Below, one piece after another: positions 1-7,511 of a stretch of DNA of 20,651 nucleotides. The notes below the pieces were generated by a model. That model searched no databases. It was not told the origin of the DNA and worked only from the letters and a program-made list of their open reading frames with translations. Position numbers and translations under genes: made by a program. Within the stretch, counting starts at the first letter, position 1, and each line of letters opens with the position of its first letter. This DNA comes from Neisseriales bacterium (GTDB taxonomy: Bacteria; Pseudomonadota; Gammaproteobacteria; Burkholderiales; UBA11063), in NCBI GenBank assembly GCA_008017145.1, contig SSGY01000044.1, forward strand, positions 1-20,651. The letters run 5' to 3'.

Positions 1-160
1 GCTCAGGACCGATACTGCGTAAAAAAGTTGCAGTATGTGAGGTTCCTGCACCCATTTCTTTATCATACGGCTGCAAAATTACGCAGCCAACTTTTGCCCA
101 ATAAGACTGCAGTTTTAATATAATATCTTGAAATGTCAATATGTTATCGCTTACCGCCAT
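1..160 (-). CDS. glyQ: Glycyl-tRNA synthetase alpha subunit, 5' end only (partial)
   Basis: The minus strand from an ATG at 160 reads without a stop to the window edge, giving 53 codons plus one base. The peptide contains [30 protein letters not shown] and FLRSIGPE, which is the N-terminus of the alpha subunit of the alpha2beta2 (bacterial type) glycyl-tRNA synthetase. The family charges tRNA-Gly in the cytoplasm, and the alpha chain carries the class II catalytic core. The start is the only ATG that fits; it adds a short MAVSDN extension before the usual LTFQDI. It diverges from smpB with 144 bases between the start codons. The rest of the gene, and presumably glyS, lies left of the window. 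Identification is by recalled family motifs and is strong even for this fragment. Confidence 0.95.
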   Translation of the reverse strand, partial: MAVSDNILTFQDIILKLQSYWAKVGCVILQPYDKEMGAGTSHTATFLRSIGPE

Positions 161-206
161 TGCTATTTATCTCTTTCACTCAAAACTTTGTTACAATTAA
201 GCGGTG

Positions 207-215
207 ATTTTAGCA
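207..215 (-). promoter_or_regulatory. Likely extended -10 promoter of glyQ
   Basis: On the minus strand the bases read TGCTAAAAT, an extended -10 element (TG-n-TAAAAT, five of six matches to TATAAT). A start site near 200 would give a 5' UTR of about 40 nt to the glyQ ATG at 160. I see no good -35 hexamer at 17 bp, which is tolerated when the extended -10 is present. Prediction by eye only. Confidence 0.45.
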
Positions 216-261
216 AAATTCTGTACTCTTCGCCGAAATTTATGCCGGAATCACAACTTTA

Positions 262-270
262 TGCTAGAAT
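262..270 (+). promoter_or_regulatory. Likely extended -10 promoter of smpB
   Basis: The plus strand reads TGCTAGAAT, a TG-n plus TAGAAT (five of six) extended -10 element. Transcription would begin near 277, about 28 nt before the smpB ATG at 305. There is no recognisable -35. With the minus-strand element at 207-215 this makes the 161-304 gap a divergent promoter region for glyQ and smpB. Confidence 0.45.
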
Positions 271-304
271 ATAGCGCATTCAACTTAGAGATGGTTTTAA
301 ATAT

Positions 305-757
305 ATGAGTATTATTCGAAATAAAAAAGCGTTTCATGATTTTACAATAGAAGAAACATTTGAAGCAGGTATTGCGCTTGAAGGCTGGGAGGTTAAGGCA
401 ATTCGAGAAGGTCATGGACAATTAAAAGACAGCTATGTCAAAATAAAAGATAATGAAGTGTGGCTACTTGGTTTCACCGTAACTCCGATGCTATCTGCCA
501 GTACACATGTCTCACCTGATGCAATGCGCTTAAAAAAACTACTATTACATCGCCGGGAAATTGATAAGCTTATTGGGAAGGTTGAACAAAAGGGTTATAG
601 TCTAATCGCAGTTGATTTACACTATAAAAAAGGGCGCGTGAAAGCTGAAATAGCGTTGGCTAAGGGTAAGAAACTTTATGACAAGCGCGCGGCAGAAAAA
701 GAGCGAGATGGTAAAAAAGAAACAGCCAAAGCGATTAAAGAGTTTAAGCGCCTTTAG
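305..757 (+). CDS. smpB: SsrA-binding protein SmpB
   Basis: This 150-residue protein matches the SmpB family in length and in the run FEAGIALEGWEVKAIREGHG near residues 20-39, followed by DSYVKI and a basic C-terminal tail (KKLYDKRAAEKERDGKKE). SmpB binds the tRNA-like part of tmRNA and brings it to stalled ribosomes for trans-translation. The N-terminal beta-barrel holds the tmRNA and the lysine/arginine-rich tail probes the empty mRNA channel. The ATG at 305 gives the expected N-terminus. Its Shine-Dalgarno is poor: the nearest purine run, AGAG at 287-290, is about 14 nt away. A five-codon upstream ORF (ATG at 291) ends in a TGA that overlaps this start codon. No tmRNA gene is visible in the window. 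The next gene, frr, has its own strong promoter. Confidence 0.96.
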   Translation: MSIIRNKKAFHDFTIEETFEAGIALEGWEVKAIREGHGQLKDSYVKIKDNEVWLLGFTVTPMLSASTHVSPDAMRLKKLLLHRREIDKLIGKVEQKGYSLIAVDLHYKKGRVKAEIALAKGKKLYDKRAAEKERDGKKETAKAIKEFKRL

Positions 758-774
758 GTTCGCCACATATGTCT

Positions 775-803
775 TTGACAAATCGGGTAAACTTTACTAT
801 AAT
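775..803 (+). promoter_or_regulatory. Consensus sigma-70 promoter for frr
   Basis: TTGACA at 775-780 and TATAAT at 798-803 are both exact consensus hexamers, separated by the optimal 17 bp. The predicted start is near 810, about 33 nt before the frr ATG. It sits in the 85-base gap after smpB, so frr and possibly the genes behind it are driven strongly and independently of smpB. Twelve of twelve consensus positions with ideal spacing is rare even in AT-rich DNA. Confidence 0.88.
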
Positions 804-842
804 AACCGCCTGACAAATACTTCTTTATAGGTTTATAACAAA

Positions 843-1400
843 ATGACAAGTGAAATTAAAAAACAAGCAGAAACTAAGATGGGTAAAAGCTTGGACAGCT
901 ATAAAAATACATTAACTAAAATTCGCACGGGTCGTGCGCATGCAGGTTTGCTTGATCATGTACAAATTGACTATTACGGTGCAATGATGCCTATTAATCA
1001 AGTAGCAACGGTGACTGCCAGCGATGCCCGCACATTAACAGTGCAACCTTTTGAAGCTAAAATGTCTGGAGCTATTGAAAAAGCAATTCGCGATGCAGAT
1101 TTGGGATTAAACCCAGCGACTAATGGTAACACCGTGCGTGTTCCCATGCCAGCGCTAACTGAAGAGCGCCGTAAAGAACTTATTAAAGTTGTAAAAGGCG
1201 AAGCAGAGGAAGCCAAAGTAGCAGTTCGCAATGTACGTCGTGACGCTAATAGTGAGCTAAAAGCAAAGTTAAAAGATAAAGCAATTACTGAAGATGATGA
1301 TAAACGAACTCAAGATGAAATTCAAAAATTCACGGACAAATATATTGCTGAAATTGATAAATTAACTGCAGATAAAGAAAAAGAACTATTAACCGTTTAA
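843..1400 (+). CDS. frr: Ribosome recycling factor
   Basis: The 185-residue product has the usual RRF length and signatures: [22 protein letters not shown] in the N-terminal region, [21 protein letters not shown] in the centre, and [13 protein letters not shown] near residues 125-137. RRF acts with EF-G to split post-termination ribosomes into subunits so they can initiate again. The protein is a three-helix bundle plus a small beta/alpha/beta domain. The ATG at 843 matches the family start; only a weak AGG lies upstream. It is preceded by a perfect sigma-70 promoter and followed by a 14-bp hairpin before uppS. In many proteobacteria frr sits between pyrH and uppS. Here smpB is upstream instead, and tsf and pyrH are not in the window. 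Confidence 0.97.
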   Translation: MTSEIKKQAETKMGKSLDSYKNTLTKIRTGRAHAGLLDHVQIDYYGAMMPINQVATVTASDARTLTVQPFEAKMSGAIEKAIRDADLGLNPATNGNTVRVPMPALTEERRKELIKVVKGEAEEAKVAVRNVRRDANSELKAKLKDKAITEDDDKRTQDEIQKFTDKYIAEIDKLTADKEKELLTV

Positions 1401-1426
1401 CGATATTCTGCCATTTCATTAATCTA

Positions 1427-1460
1427 ATAAAATGCAATGCTTAAACGCATTGCATTTTAT
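1427..1460 (+). terminator. 14-bp hairpin between frr and uppS, possible terminator or attenuator
   Basis: The arms 1427-1440 and 1447-1460 are perfect inverted repeats of 14 bp around the six-base loop TTAAAC. The 3' arm ends in TTTT followed by a T-rich stretch (ATGTGTTTATAT), and the 5' arm begins with an A-tract. This resembles a rho-independent terminator whose U-tract partly belongs to the stem. It would reduce read-through from the strong frr promoter into uppS. The U-tract is imperfect, so partial termination or an RNA-processing/stability role is equally possible. Confidence 0.6.
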
Positions 1461-1478
1461 GTGTTTATATAGTAAAAG

Positions 1479-2177
1479 ATGAAACAAATACCACAACATA
1501 TTGCAATTATCATGGATGGTAACGGACGCTGGGCAAAAAAACGTTTTTTACCTCGTGTTGCTGGACATGTTAAAGGTGTTAATTCACTCAAAAAAATCGT
1601 GACTCATTGTAATGATTTAGGAGTTAAATATTTAACTGTTTTTGCTTTTGGCCGTGAAAATTGGAATCGCCCACAAGATGAAGTTAGCTTTTTAATGCGC
1701 TTGATTTTTAAACGCTTAAATAAAGAACTTGATGAATTGAATAGTAAAAATGCGCGGATTAAATTTATTGGTGATAGAAGCAGAATTAATAGTGAATTAC
1801 TGGCAAGTTTGATGGCTGCTGAAGATAAAACTAAGCAAAATACAGGATTAAATTTTAGCATCTGCTTGGATTATAGCGGTCAATATGACATAATTCAAGC
1901 CGTAAATAAAATTATTGCAGAACAGCCGCAAACTCCAATAAGTGAAGAGATGCTTAGTAACTATCTTTTAACTAATGGTATGCCAAATCCAGAATTAGTA
2001 ATTCGCACTAGCGGTGAAAGCAGAATCAGCAATTTTATGCTATGGCAATTAGCCTACAGCGAGCTATATTTTAGTGATATTTATTGGCCTGATTTCAGTC
2101 CCGCCGAACTCGAACGAGCTATAGAGTGGTATAATAACAGGGAGCGCCGTTTTGGCAAAATCTCCGAACAAATTTAG
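1479..2177 (+). CDS. uppS: Isoprenyl (undecaprenyl) diphosphate synthase
   Basis: The 232-residue cytosolic cis-prenyltransferase condenses isopentenyl diphosphate onto farnesyl diphosphate to make undecaprenyl diphosphate, the lipid carrier for peptidoglycan and surface glycans. Visible signatures are IMDGNGRWAKKR (catalytic Asp13), GH at 29-30, ENWNRP at 60-65, and near the C-terminus RTSGESRISNFMLWQLAYSE with YWPDF, which bind the pyrophosphate and Mg2+. The block usually written FAFSSENW reads FAFGRENW here, so the pocket serine equivalent to E. coli Ser71 is Gly58. The ATG at 1479 gives the normal N-terminus, though the ribosome binding site is weak (TAAAAG right at the start). cdsA follows after 11 nt, and dxr in the same run supplies the isoprenoid pathway. 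Confidence 0.95.
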   Translation: MKQIPQHIAIIMDGNGRWAKKRFLPRVAGHVKGVNSLKKIVTHCNDLGVKYLTVFAFGRENWNRPQDEVSFLMRLIFKRLNKELDELNSKNARIKFIGDRSRINSELLASLMAAEDKTKQNTGLNFSICLDYSGQYDIIQAVNKIIAEQPQTPISEEMLSNYLLTNGMPNPELVIRTSGESRISNFMLWQLAYSELYFSDIYWPDFSPAELERAIEWYNNRERRFGKISEQI

Positions 2178-2188
2178 AAATATAAATC

Positions 2189-2998
2189 ATGCTTAAACAA
2201 CGAATTATCACTGCTCTTATTCTCTTTTTTCTAGTAATTGGTGTAATATTTTTTACTCCTCCTCTGATTTTTGCTGCCTCGTGCTGGTTATTATGTTTGA
2301 TTGCTAACTATGAATTAGCTAAAATGTATCGTTTTAGTAAATTACAAATAGCTGTTAGCATGTTTATTAATACATTGATCGCCGTAGGCATTGGGCAAGT
2401 TAATTATGATTTAAGTCAAATTATTCGAATTGTAAGCGTTGCCACTTGGTGTTTCGCAGTGCCTTTAATTTTAATCTTTACTCCCAAGCATTTTAGTAAA
2501 CTTACAATTGCAGTTTTTAGTGGGTTGCTATTTATTCCAGCATATTATTCATTGACGATTTTACATGATCTTTTCTCACATAGTGAATCTGGGCAATGGC
2601 AATTAGTCAGTATTATGGCAATTGCTTGGGTCGCTGATACGGGTGCTTATTTCGTTGGTAAACAATTTGGTAAGCATAAGCTTGCTCCAAGAATAAGCCC
2701 AGGTAAAAGCATTGAAGGTGCAATTGGCGGTTTGCTTTTAGTGATTATTTATTTGGTTACCTTAAAATATTTTAATCTGGCAGATTATTTAGTTACTTAT
2801 TCAATGGCATTTAAATTTGCTGCTATCTTGACTGTGATTAGTATCGCAGGTGACTTGTTTGAGTCTTGGTTAAAGCGTGTTGCTGGAGTTAAGGACAGTG
2901 GTTCAATTCTACCTGGTCATGGTGGGGTATTTGATCGAATTGATAGTTTAATCGCCGTATTAGCGATTGCCTTTGCCATTATTCGTGGAATGTTATAA
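2189..2998 (+). CDS. cdsA: Phosphatidate cytidylyltransferase (CDP-diacylglycerol synthase)
   Basis: This 269-residue integral membrane enzyme converts phosphatidic acid and CTP into CDP-diacylglycerol, the branch-point precursor of bacterial phospholipids. Several hydrophobic helices are visible, starting with residues 8-30. The family signature lies in the last quarter: ESWLKRVAGVKDSGSILPGH followed by GGVFDRID, with the conserved Lys-Asp and Asp pairs that bind metal and CTP. AWVADTGAYFVGKQFGKHK in the middle is also typical. Length fits the family (about 250-290). The ATG at 2189 is 11 nt after uppS. The stop codon shares one base with the dxr ATG (TAATG), which points to co-translation in one operon. 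Confidence 0.95.
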   Translation: MLKQRIITALILFFLVIGVIFFTPPLIFAASCWLLCLIANYELAKMYRFSKLQIAVSMFINTLIAVGIGQVNYDLSQIIRIVSVATWCFAVPLILIFTPKHFSKLTIAVFSGLLFIPAYYSLTILHDLFSHSESGQWQLVSIMAIAWVADTGAYFVGKQFGKHKLAPRISPGKSIEGAIGGLLLVIIYLVTLKYFNLADYLVTYSMAFKFAAILTVISIAGDLFESWLKRVAGVKDSGSILPGHGGVFDRIDSLIAVLAIAFAIIRGML

Positions 2999-4158
2999 TG
3001 CAAAAAATAGTTATTTTTGGTGCAACTGGTAGTATCGGTGTATCAACTCTAGACGTAATTAAGCTACATCCTGATAAATTCTCCGTATTCGCGCTGACTG
3101 CCAATAATAATGCAAGCTTGCTGTACCAGCAATGTTTAGAATTTAATCCTTCCTACGCCTATATTAATGGTGATGATGCAGCCAAAACGATGCAACAACG
3201 TCTTACTGAGGCTAATTCCACTACTCAGGTATTATGTAAACCTGAAGACCTAGCTTATCTTGCTGCACATGCTGAAGTTGATCTGGTTATGTCAGCAATT
3301 GTTGGTAGCGCCGGACTAGTTCCAACTTATCATGCAGCAAAAAACGGTAAAAAAATTCTACTTGCCAATAAAGAATCACTCGTTGCTGGTGGCAGAATCA
3401 TCACTGATACCGCTAAACTCAATCACGCACAGATCATTCCGGTTGATAGTGAACATAGTGCAATTTTCCAAGCTCTACCTTATGGATACACTAGTTTAGA
3501 TGAAATCGGAGTAAATAAAATCATCCTGACCGCATCTGGCGGACCATTTTTAAATACACCATATGAAGAATTATGTAAAGTTACTGCTGCACAAGCAGTC
3601 AAGCATCCTAACTGGAGTATGGGACAAAAAATATCCGTGGATAGCTCAACACTTATGAACAAAGGTTTAGAAGTAATTGAAGCCTATTGGTTATTTAATG
3701 CTAAACCAAGCCAAATTGAGGTTGTGGTTCATCCGCAGAGCATAATCCACTCGATGGTTGAATACATTGATAGTTCAATTATTGCCCAGCTGGGTACGCC
3801 TGATATGAAAACGCCGATTGCTTATGCCCTATCTGCACCAGAAAGAATTAACTCAGGAAGTAAACAACTTAATTTCACTACTCTGCAGAATTTAACTTTC
3901 TGTGAAGTTGACTATATTCGCTTTCCGTGCTTAAAACTAGCAATTGATGCGCTAAGTGAAGAAAGCAATACAGCAGCAGTGATAAATGCAGCAAATGAGG
4001 TTGCAGTCGCTAAATTCCTTGCTAACGAACATGGATTTTATGATATTCCTCGAATGATTGAAACTGCTATTGAAAAATTTTCTGGAACTACGCCAACTCA
4101 TATTGAAGAACTTATATTACTGGATCAAGAAGTTAAACAATATTGTGCCACGTTATAA
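2998..4158 (+). CDS. dxr: 1-deoxy-D-xylulose 5-phosphate reductoisomerase
   Basis: The 386-residue enzyme catalyses the NADPH-dependent rearrangement and reduction of DXP to 2-C-methylerythritol 4-phosphate, the committed step of the MEP isoprenoid pathway. The NADPH-binding N-terminus reads GATGSIGVSTLDVI (residues 8-21). NKESLVAGG, then VDSEHSAIFQ with the metal-binding Asp and Glu, SGGPF, HPNWSMGQKISVDSSTLMNK and MKTPIAYAL cover the catalytic and C-terminal domains. All expected motifs are present and the length is normal. Translation is probably coupled to cdsA through the one-base overlap; a GGA lies upstream of the start. Its stop codon falls inside the left arm of a 13-bp hairpin (4155-4200). 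The usual next gene in proteobacteria, rseP, is absent; a minus-strand ABC gene converges instead. Confidence 0.97.
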   Translation: MQKIVIFGATGSIGVSTLDVIKLHPDKFSVFALTANNNASLLYQQCLEFNPSYAYINGDDAAKTMQQRLTEANSTTQVLCKPEDLAYLAAHAEVDLVMSAIVGSAGLVPTYHAAKNGKKILLANKESLVAGGRIITDTAKLNHAQIIPVDSEHSAIFQALPYGYTSLDEIGVNKIILTASGGPFLNTPYEELCKVTAAQAVKHPNWSMGQKISVDSSTLMNKGLEVIEAYWLFNAKPSQIEVVVHPQSIIHSMVEYIDSSIIAQLGTPDMKTPIAYALSAPERINSGSKQLNFTTLQNLTFCEVDYIRFPCLKLAIDALSEESNTAAVINAANEVAVAKFLANEHGFYDIPRMIETAIEKFSGTTPTHIEELILLDQEVKQYCATL

Positions 4159-4200
4159 TACTAGCTACAATTAGCACATTATGGCTATAGCTAGTATTAT
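4155..4200. terminator. 13-bp hairpin at the convergent dxr / ABC-ATPase junction
   Basis: Arms 4155-4167 and 4188-4200 form a perfect 13-bp inverted repeat (ATAATACTAGCTA and its complement) around 20 bases. The 20-base loop can fold a further 4-bp TAGC/GCTA pair. It lies where plus-strand dxr and the minus-strand operon meet, so a bidirectional terminator is the natural reading. The flanking T-tracts are weak on both strands (TATTCTCATTT on the plus side), so efficiency is uncertain. The left arm includes the dxr stop codon. Confidence 0.45.
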
Positions 4201-4220
4201 TCTCATTTGGATACTTTGAT

Positions 4221-5678
4221 CTAATTATTTTTAGCGGAAATGATGGTTGCCACACCAGCAACTAAATTCAACTGCTGACTGATACAAGTAGGAATTTGGT
4301 CTGCACGATGACTAACGTAGATAATTGTATGTTGACTGTCAGCAAATAAATGATCAACTAACTTAACAAATTGCTGTGCCTGATAGTCGTCTAGTCCTTG
4401 ACAAGGTTCATCTAAAATAAACAATGGTGGATTTTTAATTATTGCTCTAAATAGTAAGAGCATCCGCTGAATACCATTTGAGACATTCGCAAAACGTTGA
4501 TTAGCATAGTCAATGAGACTAGCTTCTTCCAACCATTGCTGTGCTATACTGATTTGCTCATCCGTAGCACCACGATGTAAGCTTGGAGTATCATAAAATC
4601 CAGAGATGACTGCTTGCAGACAAGTCATACTACCATCAAAATTCCAGTGTAATTCAGGCGAAATAAATCCAATATTACGCTTAATATCCCAGATTGTTTC
4701 ACCACTACCACGCTTACGATCAAAGAGATAAATTTCATTGGCATAAGCTTGTGGGTGATCTCCATTTATTAAGCTTAATAAGGTAGATTTACCGGCACCA
4801 TTAGCACCGCTAAGCAACCATTTATCACCCTGATTTATAAGCCAGCTAACATTACGCAATGCAACTTTTTCAGCATAAGAAATAGTAACTGAATTAAATT
4901 TTACAATGTTTGTAAATTTACTAGCTAATCTAGGCAATTTCAGATTGGCATAATTGAAATTAGTGGTACTCGCGGTTGTTGTATCTGGATGATAATTATC
5001 CAACTTAATCTTATCTAAATTATGTTCGGCTGAAATGCTTAGAACATGAGTAATAAATTTAGGAATTGTATTACTGTCTCCAGTCAAAATAAAACAAACT
5101 CCTTCTTCTGCTAATTTAGCCATGTACTCATGTAAGCGTTTTACAGTGATAATATCTAAGCCAATTAAAGGATTATCTAAAATTATAATCTGAGTTGGTT
5201 TCGCCAATGCTAGAATCAATTGTATTTTTTTACGCTCTCCGCTAGATAATTGCAACAATATAGCATCCAGGCGATGATGAAAATCAAGCAAAGTTAAAAG
5301 AGATTGTACTTGTGGGTTATCTACATTTATTACTTTATTAATCGTTTGTCTAACCGTTGGAGCATTGTCAGCATCGTAGCTATTATAACGTTGTTGATAA
5401 TAAAAATCAGTTAAGCCATAATTATTTTTAAAGTGAAAAAATTGTTTAACTAATGTTATTTTTTTAGCAAATATGCTATTCTCTTGATAATTAAACTTTA
5501 TTTCACCATGAGCATATAACTCACCAGTCAAGGCCAAAGCAAGGCTCGTTTTACCAGAACCACTTGCTCCAGTTAAAAATATTTGCTCACCAAAATTAAT
5601 TGCCAACGCGTCGCACTTCAATAATTCTTGATTATTGCGTTCAATTCTAAACTGATTTAAAGCTATTAATTGCGTCAT
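4221..5678 (-). CDS. ModF-like tandem ABC ATPase
   Basis: A single 485-residue chain holds two ABC ATPase domains and no membrane segments. Domain 1 has Walker A GASGSGKT (37-44), signature LSSGE (144-148) and Walker B IIILDNP (164-170), where Asn169 replaces the catalytic Glu and no H-loop His is evident. Domain 2 has Walker A GANGAGKST (291-299), a variant signature VSNGIQR (399-405), Walker B LFILDEP (419-425) and H-loop SH (456-457). The run FDRKRGSGETIWDIKRNIGF (319-338) and the CISQQL tail closely resemble E. coli ModF, a cytoplasmic protein of about 490 residues linked to molybdate genes but of unclear function. No modABC or molybdopterin gene is nearby, so a molybdenum role is not supported here. 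It starts 3 nt after the L,D-transpeptidase stop and is probably co-transcribed with it. Confidence 0.8.
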   Translation of the reverse strand: MTQLIALNQFRIERNNQELLKCDALAINFGEQIFLTGASGSGKTSLALALTGELYAHGEIKFNYQENSIFAKKITLVKQFFHFKNNYGLTDFYYQQRYNSYDADNAPTVRQTINKVINVDNPQVQSLLTLLDFHHRLDAILLQLSSGERKKIQLILALAKPTQIIILDNPLIGLDIITVKRLHEYMAKLAEEGVCFILTGDSNTIPKFITHVLSISAEHNLDKIKLDNYHPDTTTASTTNFNYANLKLPRLASKFTNIVKFNSVTISYAEKVALRNVSWLINQGDKWLLSGANGAGKSTLLSLINGDHPQAYANEIYLFDRKRGSGETIWDIKRNIGFISPELHWNFDGSMTCLQAVISGFYDTPSLHRGATDEQISIAQQWLEEASLIDYANQRFANVSNGIQRMLLLFRAIIKNPPLFILDEPCQGLDDYQAQQFVKLVDHLFADSQHTIIYVSHRADQIPTCISQQLNLVAGVATIISAKNN

Positions 5679-5681
5679 TTT

Positions 5682-7349
5682 TTACTTAGCCAATTTTGGA
5701 ATATAGATTGGAAAATCGACATCATCAGCTTTGTAAATATCATTGCGATACTGTAGCTGTCCACTACTTTCAACCCATGCAGTTTGATAAATAATGTGGA
5801 TTTCAAGAGGATCAGCCAATTTTACCCAACGATGTTTACCAGTATTGATTGCACTTTCAAGCTTGTCATCATCCCAATTAGGAGTTGAAGCAATTAAATA
5901 ATCAGCCAGTGCCAACGGTTGACTCACTCGTACACAACCATGACTTAAACTGCGAGCTTTTTTACCAAATAAATTAGGGTTTGATGTATCATGCAAATAA
6001 ATTCCACAGTCATTGGGAAATAAAAATTTTAATTTGCCTAATGCATTTTTTTTACCGGGATCTTGGCGCAGGAAATAATTGAAATTAGTCTGAGTTACTT
6101 TTTGCCAATCTATTCCTGTTGGATCAATTTCTTGGTTATTTTTTGGATTAAAAACTCTAATGTTGTGTTGTTCCAAATAAGATGGGTCTTTTTGAATTTT
6201 AGACAAATATTCTTTAGTTGCAATTCGATTAGGGATTCCCCAAAATGGATTCAGTTCTAAAGTGGTTATTTTGCTATTAACAACACAAGTTTTATTGTTA
6301 CCTCCACCGCCTACGATAACAGGCATCGACAAATCGATCTGCTGACCATTAACAATAACTAAAGAGTAGCTTGGAATATTTACCATTAAATACTTGCTAC
6401 CCAAATTATTTGGTAGCCAGCGCAAGCGATCCATATTCAATTGGATTTGTTTAACACGCATTTCAACGGACACATTTAATGCCTGTAGTGTGGCTTTATC
6501 TACGATACCAGTTACTTTTAAACCATTATTATGTTGAAACTGTTTAACTACCTTTGCAGTATCCTCATCATATTTTGCAGGTTGATCAGTATAATCCAAT
6601 GTATAGTCCTCAGTTGCAGACAACCTTTTTTGTAATATTTCAACCCTAGTACCAACAGAACCAATTTTTAAATCTTTGCCTGCTGGTATTGTTTGCCAAC
6701 CGCCATTACTCGCAATCTTTTGATATTTAGCTAGCTGCACTTTTAAATCAGCATACCCTGAATAAGTTGGAGTTAGTTTACTCAAACTCGTAACTAAATT
6801 ATTTTGAGCGATTGCCTGATTATAGAAATCAAGAATATTTAATGAACGGCGACTAACTTGCCAATCAGGATAATTAACAACTGGATCAATCCGTCCAAAC
6901 TCCATGTGGCGTGCATACAACAAATATGCATCGCTCATAGTAATGTCATATTCTGCCAACAAACCTGGATCAACGCTATTACTTGTCTGTAGACCATCAT
7001 TGATTTGTTGTTCCATTTCTTTGAGTTCTTTGGTATGATAATCAAATGGGTTAAGACCATCTTCATAACTATGACGTAACAGAGTTAAAAATTTCTCAGC
7101 TTCAGGCTTAATCCGCCCAGCGGCAGTCCAAACTGGAAGATAGTTACGAGCAGTATAGAATTGAGTGGTTTGCGTTAAACTACAACGCATAATTTTGCCA
7201 CACATCATTCGTGTTGAACCATTGAGTGAAGCAACTTTTGTAGCAATTACCATTGATTCCATATTATCAATATTTTCAGCATGGCTGAATGAAATATGCC
7301 CTAATGCAATAATTAGTGGCAACCATAATTTTTTAGCATTTATTTCCAT
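5682..7349 (-). CDS. YcbB/LdtD-type L,D-transpeptidase, exported
   Basis: From the ATG at 7349 this is a 555-residue protein with a short signal peptide (KK, then LWLPLIIAL, then cleavage near SHA-EN, about residue 24). A middle region resembles the YcbB scaffold domain. It is followed by a peptidoglycan-binding repeat (about 227-292, with VVKQFQHNNGL) and a C-terminal YkuD catalytic domain. The catalytic motif is intact: LHDTS about 15 residues before SHGCVRVS, with Cys472 as nucleophile. The family makes 3-3 cross-links in murein or attaches lipoproteins to it in the periplasm. An upstream TTG at 7361 would add four residues. Neither start has a clear Shine-Dalgarno; I chose ATG because it gives a compact signal peptide. 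It is longer than single-domain ErfK enzymes and fits the YcbB class. Confidence 0.88.
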   Translation of the reverse strand: MEINAKKLWLPLIIALGHISFSHAENIDNMESMVIATKVASLNGSTRMMCGKIMRCSLTQTTQFYTARNYLPVWTAAGRIKPEAEKFLTLLRHSYEDGLNPFDYHTKELKEMEQQINDGLQTSNSVDPGLLAEYDITMSDAYLLYARHMEFGRIDPVVNYPDWQVSRRSLNILDFYNQAIAQNNLVTSLSKLTPTYSGYADLKVQLAKYQKIASNGGWQTIPAGKDLKIGSVGTRVEILQKRLSATEDYTLDYTDQPAKYDEDTAKVVKQFQHNNGLKVTGIVDKATLQALNVSVEMRVKQIQLNMDRLRWLPNNLGSKYLMVNIPSYSLVIVNGQQIDLSMPVIVGGGGNNKTCVVNSKITTLELNPFWGIPNRIATKEYLSKIQKDPSYLEQHNIRVFNPKNNQEIDPTGIDWQKVTQTNFNYFLRQDPGKKNALGKLKFLFPNDCGIYLHDTSNPNLFGKKARSLSHGCVRVSQPLALADYLIASTPNWDDDKLESAINTGKHRWVKLADPLEIHIIYQTAWVESSGQLQYRNDIYKADDVDFPIYIPKLAK

Positions 7350-7511
7350 TAGTTTAGTCAATCATAAGAATCAAGTTAATCATACCCGCAACACTTATAA
7401 AATAGCATTAAGATTTTATCATACATCCAAAACTATGCGGTAGAAGATAAGGATTATATTTTAACTAATGTCATCTGAGCCAGAATGTATATGTGCCACA
7501 ATATTCATTAA

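Noticed and set aside
7350..7361. TTG start four codons upstream for the L,D-transpeptidase
   Set aside because: No Shine-Dalgarno supports it and the ATG at 7349 gives a normal compact signal peptide. The choice is not certain.
7165..7443. Plus-strand ORF over the 5' end of the L,D-transpeptidase and its upstream gap
   Set aside because: Mostly antisense to coding sequence, no family resemblance and no convincing start signal.
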